NCBI GenBank assembly: GCA_934590355.1
Contig: CAKTOX010000011.1
Span: forward strand, 1-55,982
DNA: 55,982 nt
Reading direction: 5' to 3'
Source of the DNA: an uncultured Oscillospiraceae bacterium
GTDB lineage: Bacteria > Bacillota > Clostridia > Oscillospirales > Oscillospiraceae
In this document: one piece after another, positions 50,078 to 55,982 of the stretch
How positions within the stretch are numbered: the first letter of the stretch is position 1
Layout: the number at the start of each line of letters is the position of its first letter
Translations under genes and position numbers: made by a program
The notes under the pieces: generated by a model
What the model was told of the DNA's origin: nothing
Database searches by the model: none
Seen by the model: only the letters and a program-made list of their open reading frames with translations

Positions 50078-50690
50078 AAAGGAAAAGCCCGAAGAGGAAA
50101 TGATCGACCCCGAGCAGGTCGTTATCGAGCCCGAGGAGGAGCTTGAGGCTCCCGAGGCAGAGCCCGAAGAGGCTGCCGAGGCAAAGGAAAATAAAAAAGA
50201 AGACAAAAAAGAGAAAAAGCAGAAGAAGGAGTCCAAGAAGGACAGAGAGGCCGAGCTGAAGGAAACCGCCGAGAAGCTCATTCAGGCGGAAAAGGAAAAG
50301 TACCTCAGGCTCTGCGCCGAGTATGACAACTTCCGCAAGCGCAGCCAGCGCGAGCGCGACACCCTTTATGCCGACATAAAGGCGGACACGCTGCTGAAGT
50401 TCCTGCCCGTTTACGATAACCTTGAGCGCGCGCTCGCAACGCCCACCGAGGACGAGGCGTACCGCCGCGGCGTCGAAATGATAATGACGCAGTTCTGTAC
50501 GACGATGCAGAAGCTCGGCATAACCGAGATCGAAGCGCTCGGACAGAAATTCGACCCCAATGTGCATAACGCAGTTATGCATATCGAGGACGAGGCCTTC
50601 GGCGAAAACGAAGTTGTCGAGGTGTTCCAGAAGGGCTTCATGCTCAACGATAAGGTGATCCGTTTTGCTATGGTCAAAGTAGCAAACTGA
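50067..50690 (+). CDS. grpE: Nucleotide exchange factor GrpE
   Basis: GrpE releases ADP from DnaK. The 207 aa begin with a long acidic, then Lys-rich, low-complexity region (about 1-70). A coiled coil (EKLIQAEKEKYLRLCAEYDN) follows, ending in FRKRSQRERDTL, then the C-terminal beta-wing domain (HNAVMHIEDEAFGENEVVEV, FQKGFMLNDKVIRFAMV). It overlaps hrcA by 11 nt, with GGGAGATGAC upstream, and precedes dnaK by 53 nt. Confidence 0.97.
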   Translation: MSSKKEKPEEEMIDPEQVVIEPEEELEAPEAEPEEAAEAKENKKEDKKEKKQKKESKKDREAELKETAEKLIQAEKEKYLRLCAEYDNFRKRSQRERDTLYADIKADTLLKFLPVYDNLERALATPTEDEAYRRGVEMIMTQFCTTMQKLGITEIEALGQKFDPNVHNAVMHIEDEAFGENEVVEVFQKGFMLNDKVIRFAMVKVAN

Positions 50691-50743
50691 TTATAAATTT
50701 CAAGCTTAGTATATTATTGACTTTCAAATAGGAGGAACAGATC

Positions 50744-52582
<1,839 letters not shown>

Positions 52583-52599
52583 ATCCTACAGTGCTTTTA

Positions 52600-52626
52600 T
52601 ATGGGCGCACTTTCGGTGCGCCCATA
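52600..52626 (+). terminator. Hairpin between dnaK and dnaJ (attenuator-like)
   Basis: An 11-bp perfect stem (TATGGGCGCAC / GTGCGCCCATA) with a TTTCG loop is followed only by TTTGAG. It probably reduces dnaJ expression relative to dnaK or protects the dnaK message rather than ending all transcription. Confidence 0.65.
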
Positions 52627-52715
52627 TTTGAGCGTTAAGAAAGAGCTTAAATCAAACGATGTTTCTGTGTAAATCATGCCGTTTGAAGAGCGAAGCGATA
52701 AAATGAGGTAGATCT

Positions 52716-53858
52716 ATGGCGGAAAAAAGAGATTATTATGAGGTTCTCGGCGTTGCAAAGGACGCGACCGAGGATCAGCTTAAAAAAGCATACAGAAAGC
52801 TTGCCAAAGAAAATCACCCCGACCTTCACCCCGGCGACAAAGAATGTGAGGCCCGCTTCAAGGAGATAAACGAGGCGTATGAGGTCCTCTCCGACGCCGA
52901 TAAGCGCGCGAAATACGACCGCTTCGGCCATGCCGCGTTCGACCCGAGTCAGGGCTACGGACAGGGCGGCTTCGGCGGCTTCGGCGGTTTTGACGGTTTC
53001 GGCGGCTTTGAAGGCTTCGGCGATATATTCGGCGATATATTCGGCTTCGGCGGAGGCGGCGGCGGAAGAAATCCCAATGCCGCGCGCAAGGGCGATAATA
53101 TCCGCACGAACGTCAGCATAAAGTTTGAGGAGGCTGCGTCGGGCGTCAAAAAGGACGTGTTCATCGCTCGCATCGAGCAGTGCCCCGACTGCAAGGGCAG
53201 CGGCTGCGCGGATGGCACGACCGCCGAGGTCTGCCCCGACTGCAAGGGCAGCGGTCAGGTCAAGACGACCCAGCGCACGCCGTTCGGCATGATGCAGCAA
53301 AACACCCGCTGCAGCAAGTGCAAGGGCACGGGCAAGATAATCCACAGCCCCTGCGGTACCTGCCACGGCGTCGGCAGCATCCGCCGTCAGCACAAGGTCA
53401 GCGTGAGCGTTCCCGCAGGCATTGACGACGGCCAGACCATCTCCCTGCGCGGACAGGGCAACACCGGAGTTAACGGCGGCCCCGCGGGCGACCTGCTCGT
53501 GACCGTGCTCGTCCAGCCGCACGCGCGCTTCGAGCGCGAGGGTGCGTCGGTGCTGCTCAATCAGGACATTTCCTTCGCAACGGCTGCACTCGGTGCGGAG
53601 ATCGAGGTCCCGACACTCGACGGCAAGGTCAAGCTCAACATACCCGAGGGCACACAGACCGGTACGACCTTCCGCCTCAAGGGCAGAGGCTTCCCCTTCT
53701 TGCGTTCCGGCGGACGCGGCGACCAGTTCGTCACCGTGAGAGTCACCGTTCCCAAGGGCATGACCTCGGCTCAGAAGGAGGCGCTGCGCGGCTTCGCGGC
53801 GACCCTCGGCGAGACCATCGAGCCCAAAAGCGGCGTTTTCGGCAAGCGTAAAAAATAA
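52716..53858 (+). CDS. dnaJ: Chaperone protein DnaJ (Hsp40)
   Basis: DnaJ delivers substrates to DnaK and stimulates its ATPase. The 380 aa have an N-terminal J domain (DYYEVLGVAKDATEDQLKKA; HPD in ENHPDLHPGD), a Gly/Phe-rich linker (FGGFGGFDGFGGFEGFGD), four zinc-finger repeats (CPDCKGSG twice, CSKCKGTG, CGTCHGVG) and the C-terminal substrate domains. All eight cysteines are present. GAGGTAG precedes the ATG. It is the last core gene of the heat-shock operon. Confidence 0.98.
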   Translation: MAEKRDYYEVLGVAKDATEDQLKKAYRKLAKENHPDLHPGDKECEARFKEINEAYEVLSDADKRAKYDRFGHAAFDPSQGYGQGGFGGFGGFDGFGGFEGFGDIFGDIFGFGGGGGGRNPNAARKGDNIRTNVSIKFEEAASGVKKDVFIARIEQCPDCKGSGCADGTTAEVCPDCKGSGQVKTTQRTPFGMMQQNTRCSKCKGTGKIIHSPCGTCHGVGSIRRQHKVSVSVPAGIDDGQTISLRGQGNTGVNGGPAGDLLVTVLVQPHARFEREGASVLLNQDISFATAALGAEIEVPTLDGKVKLNIPEGTQTGTTFRLKGRGFPFLRSGGRGDQFVTVRVTVPKGMTSAQKEALRGFAATLGETIEPKSGVFGKRKK

Positions 53859-53872
53859 GACAGTAAGCAAAT

Positions 53873-53904
53873 AGCAGCCGAAGGAGCGCTTTCCTTCGGC
53901 TGCT
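53873..53904 (+). terminator. Strong hairpin after dnaJ without a T run
   Basis: A 13-bp perfect stem (AGCAGCCGAAGGA / TCCTTCGGCTGCT) with a 6-nt loop is followed by GCCGTTTAAT, which has only three T. It may stabilise the mRNA end or partly stop transcription before the flavodoxin gene. Confidence 0.6.
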
Positions 53905-53928
53905 GCCGTTTAATATGGAGATAAAAAC

Positions 53929-54432
53929 ATGAACGAAAGATATTCGATAGTGTTCAGCAGCAGCACAGGCAATACGCGGCTTCTTGCCGAGGCCGTCCGA
54001 GCCGCGCTGCCGCAGGAAAATTGCGACTATTTCGGCACGCCGAACGACAGTGTGCCCGCTTCGGAAACGGTCTATGCCGGCTTTTGGACGGACAGAGGCA
54101 CGGCGGACGAAACGGCAAGGGCGTTTCTCGAAAAGCTCAGGGGCAAGAGAGTGTTTCTCTTCGGCACCGCGGGCTTCGGCGGGAGCGAGGAGTATTTTGA
54201 CGGCGTGCTTGCAAACGTCGAAAAAGCCCTCGACGAAACGAACACCGTTGTCGGGAAATTCATGTGCCAGGGCAAGATGCCCCCGTCCGTGAGAGAGCGC
54301 TATTTGAAAATGCGCGAGCAGCCGCAGTGCCCGCCCAACGTCGAAATGCTCATCGAGAATTTCGACCGCGCGCTTTCGCATCCGGACGAGCGCGACCTCG
54401 ATGCCCTGCGCGAAAAGGTTAAGGAAGTCTAA
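53929..54432 (+). CDS. Flavodoxin-family protein
   Basis: The 167-aa protein has the FMN phosphate-binding loop SSSTGNTRLLA near residue 10, GFWTDRGTADE and LFGTAGFGGSEEYFD, typical of a short flavodoxin domain. A helical extension carries CQGKMPPSVRERY. It resembles the flavodoxin group that includes BilS, the accessory protein of bilirubin reductase in gut bacteria. No bilR-like gene is nearby, so that role is only a possibility. It starts about 70 nt after dnaJ, behind a hairpin, and ends in its own terminator. Confidence 0.85.
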   Translation: MNERYSIVFSSSTGNTRLLAEAVRAALPQENCDYFGTPNDSVPASETVYAGFWTDRGTADETARAFLEKLRGKRVFLFGTAGFGGSEEYFDGVLANVEKALDETNTVVGKFMCQGKMPPSVRERYLKMREQPQCPPNVEMLIENFDRALSHPDERDLDALREKVKEV

Positions 54433-54435
54433 ATG

Positions 54436-54475
54436 AAAACTCGGTAATACACCTAAGTATTACCGAGTTTTTTTA
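54436..54475 (+). terminator. Intrinsic terminator of the flavodoxin gene
   Basis: A 12-bp perfect stem (ACTCGGTAATAC / GTATTACCGAGT) is followed by seven T, directly after the stop codon. From 54476 to 54587 there is no gene; a CTTGCTC / GAGCAAG stem near 54555-54575 lacks a T run on the minus strand. Confidence 0.94.
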
Positions 54476-54587
54476 TGAAGCATGGCCGGAAAAGAGCCGC
54501 TCAAAACCGTATATTTTCTTATCTCAGCCGGCCTAAATATAACGCTTTTTTCTTGCTCGGAGGATGGAGCAAGGGAACACTATTCAA

Positions 54588-55982
54588 TTATCTGTCATAC
54601 TTTTTCTTTATGCTGACAACCGCTATACCGATGGCTGCACCGCCGCTGACAAGCAGCAGGGAAATCCACAAAGCAAGGTTGCCGGTGTCGCCGGTCTGCG
54701 GAGACTTCGGATCGTCCTTCAGCTTCGCTGTTACAGTGTCGGCTTCTTTGATTTCCTGTGTACCGTCTCTGTCGCTGAAATACTTGCCACAGCCTTCGCA
54801 GTACCAATACTCGATATTGCCCTCGGCGGTCTTGGTTGCCGCCTTTGCCGGGAAGTGCTTTAAGTCGGTGTGGTTCTTCGGATCAAGCTCACCGTATTCC
54901 GCACCGCAGACCTCGCACTTTGCCTTATCCTTGCAGGTCGCTTTACCGCCGGTGTGTTCGTTTTGAATCGCAACGGTCTTTTCTGCCTTGATTGCAAAGC
55001 CGTCCGCTGTTTCCGCATGAACCGTTACCTTAAAGCTGTTTTCTTCGGCAGGATAGCCGGAAGAGGCGAGTTCAACCGTATACTTGCCGTCTTCAAGCGT
55101 TGCGCCAAGATCACCGCCGATCTTTTCAAACTCATAGCCCGTGGTAATGAGTTTGCATCCCTCCGGGAGTGTAAAGCCGAAGATATAATCCTGCGTCCGG
55201 CAGACCGTGTCGGGACCGCTGATCACGATTTCGGGAATAGGCTTTTTTGCAGTTTCGCTGCCGCAGCGCGTGCATTTCTGCCAGTATTCGCCGTTTTCAC
55301 TCTGCCACTCGTAAACGTGCTCCTCCGCAATTTCGACGGTCTTGGAGGTCGTAACCGTAAAACCGTCGGCGGTGGTGACGTAGGCCGTGAGGACAAAGCT
55401 CGTCTCATCCGGCGCGTACCACGCCGCTTCAATCACGCCGCTGCACACGCCGTTTTCCGCCGTCGCGCTGTCGCCGCTGCCCACGCTGACAAATTCATAG
55501 CTGTATTCAGGGTTCGTGCAGCCATTCGGGAGGTTGAAAGTGAATGTGCAATCCTGCGTCCGGCAGACCTTATCAGGAGCATTGAGCGTCAGTACCGGGA
55601 TAGGTTTTTTCTCTGTTTCAAAATCGCAATTGCTGCACTTTTGCCAATACTCACCGTTTCCACTCTGCCAGGTAAGTGCATGTTCCTTTGCGGGTATAGT
55701 TCCTCTGCATATCGTACAAACTGCGGAATCCGTGCAGGTGGGCTGTGCCGTGCTGCCGGTATGGTCGCACTCCGACCACTTTGCCACCACGCGCACGTTT
55801 TCCGTGACAGGAACGGAGAAGTCGAAAGCGTTTTCGCCCACATACCAGCCGTCAAAGAGGTAGCCGGTTTTCGTGGGATCGTCCGGTCTGGTGGGCGTAT
55901 TACCTGGCTCTATGAATTGCCATGCATAATGATATTTTGCGTGGTTGCTGTCTGCAAGGGTATAGTGCACTTCACATCCGCC
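54588..55982 (-). CDS. Surface protein with InlB B-repeat and sortase signal (C-terminal part)
   Basis: The frame is open to the window edge, so this is the last ~464 residues of a larger secreted protein. It shows an InlB B-type repeat (TKTGYLFDGWYVGENAFDFS) and two related Ig-like units that each start with a Cys-pair segment (EYWQKCSNC / EYWQKCTRC) and contain DKVCRTQD or DTVCRTQD. More Cys-pair segments (CEVCGAEY, YWYCEGCGKYF) follow, then SPQTGD, a hydrophobic helix and KKKYDR, a sorting signal of LPXTG type. It should be attached to peptidoglycan by sortase. The DNA looks less GC-rich than its neighbours. No terminator was seen downstream. Confidence 0.85.
   Translation of the reverse strand, partial: GGCEVHYTLADSNHAKYHYAWQFIEPGNTPTRPDDPTKTGYLFDGWYVGENAFDFSVPVTENVRVVAKWSECDHTGSTAQPTCTDSAVCTICRGTIPAKEHALTWQSGNGEYWQKCSNCDFETEKKPIPVLTLNAPDKVCRTQDCTFTFNLPNGCTNPEYSYEFVSVGSGDSATAENGVCSGVIEAAWYAPDETSFVLTAYVTTADGFTVTTSKTVEIAEEHVYEWQSENGEYWQKCTRCGSETAKKPIPEIVISGPDTVCRTQDYIFGFTLPEGCKLITTGYEFEKIGGDLGATLEDGKYTVELASSGYPAEENSFKVTVHAETADGFAIKAEKTVAIQNEHTGGKATCKDKAKCEVCGAEYGELDPKNHTDLKHFPAKAATKTAEGNIEYWYCEGCGKYFSDRDGTQEIKEADTVTAKLKDDPKSPQTGDTGNLALWISLLLVSGGAAIGIAVVSIKKKYDR

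Noticed and set aside
54555..54575. CTTGCTC / GAGCAAG stem as terminator of the edge surface protein
   Set aside because: The T run is on the wrong side for the minus-strand gene.

Overview
This window looks like chromosomal DNA from an endospore-forming, GC-rich member of the Clostridia, probably an Oscillospiraceae-like gut anaerobe (inference). The evidence is a 23S-5S rRNA end of Firmicutes type, spoIIR, an hrcA-grpE-dnaK-dnaJ operon under a CIRCE operator, strong AGGAGG-type ribosome sites, SLH and LPXTG-like surface proteins, and GC of roughly 60% by eye. No phage, plasmid, CRISPR array, tRNA or complete insertion sequence was seen.

Layout. 1-240: 3' end of 23S rRNA, 5S rRNA and a terminator. 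241-2405: mosaic intergenic repeats around a lone XRE/zinc-ribbon regulator. 2437-6081 (minus): pnp, rpsO and a lipoprotein. 6228-9228 (plus): yfbR, a DUF896 protein, an AEC transporter and a YkvI-like membrane protein. 9592-15670 (minus): a C39-like/LRR/SLH surface protein, then dacF, a lipoprotein and two tandem mgtC genes. 16314-18309: two overlapping G3E GTPase genes, probably for metal homeostasis. 18795-22841 (minus): pstSCAB-phoU. 23040-24714: a CLC anion channel and a TIGR04076 protein. 24711-27462 (minus): apgM, ispE and spoIIR. 27602-29415: an MBL-fold hydrolase and an EamA transporter. 29571-34650: citrate synthase divergent from aconitase and isocitrate dehydrogenase, the oxidative branch to 2-oxoglutarate. 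34695-37736 (minus): a glycosyltransferase/CsaB fusion, a PurN-like protein and a CopZ-like protein. 37817-43769: a phosphatase/acetyltransferase fusion, a phosphoesterase, YgiQ, a PPC protein, a DUF1294 protein and YeiH. 44069-45335: folD and a DUF378 protein. 45551-48582 (minus): a large iron-sulfur flavoprotein and hypA. 48980-54432: the heat-shock operon and a flavodoxin. 54588 to the end: the C-terminal part of a sortase-anchored surface protein.

Connections. The CsaB domain adds pyruvate to secondary cell-wall polysaccharide, which SLH domains bind, so the 35.5-37.7 kb gene may build the anchor used by the SLH protein at 9.6-12.0 kb. The citrate synthase, aconitase and isocitrate dehydrogenase genes form one divergent unit whose promoters share a TTGCAA -35 element.

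The most unusual feature is the repeat network. Nearly every long intergenic gap from 0.24 to 45.5 kb is built from the same interchangeable modules. One copy is 136 nt identical to another 7.2 kb away. A 78-nt direct repeat brackets the XRE regulator and supplies its stop codon. A separate 294-bp element with terminal inverted repeats sits between two copies of a terminator hairpin at 18.35-18.71 kb. Other leads are a G3E GTPase fused to a YcgQ-like domain, a PurN-like protein lacking the catalytic Asn/His, a hairpin over the spoIIR ribosome site, and HrcA half-sites on both sides of the 48.6-49.0 kb gap.
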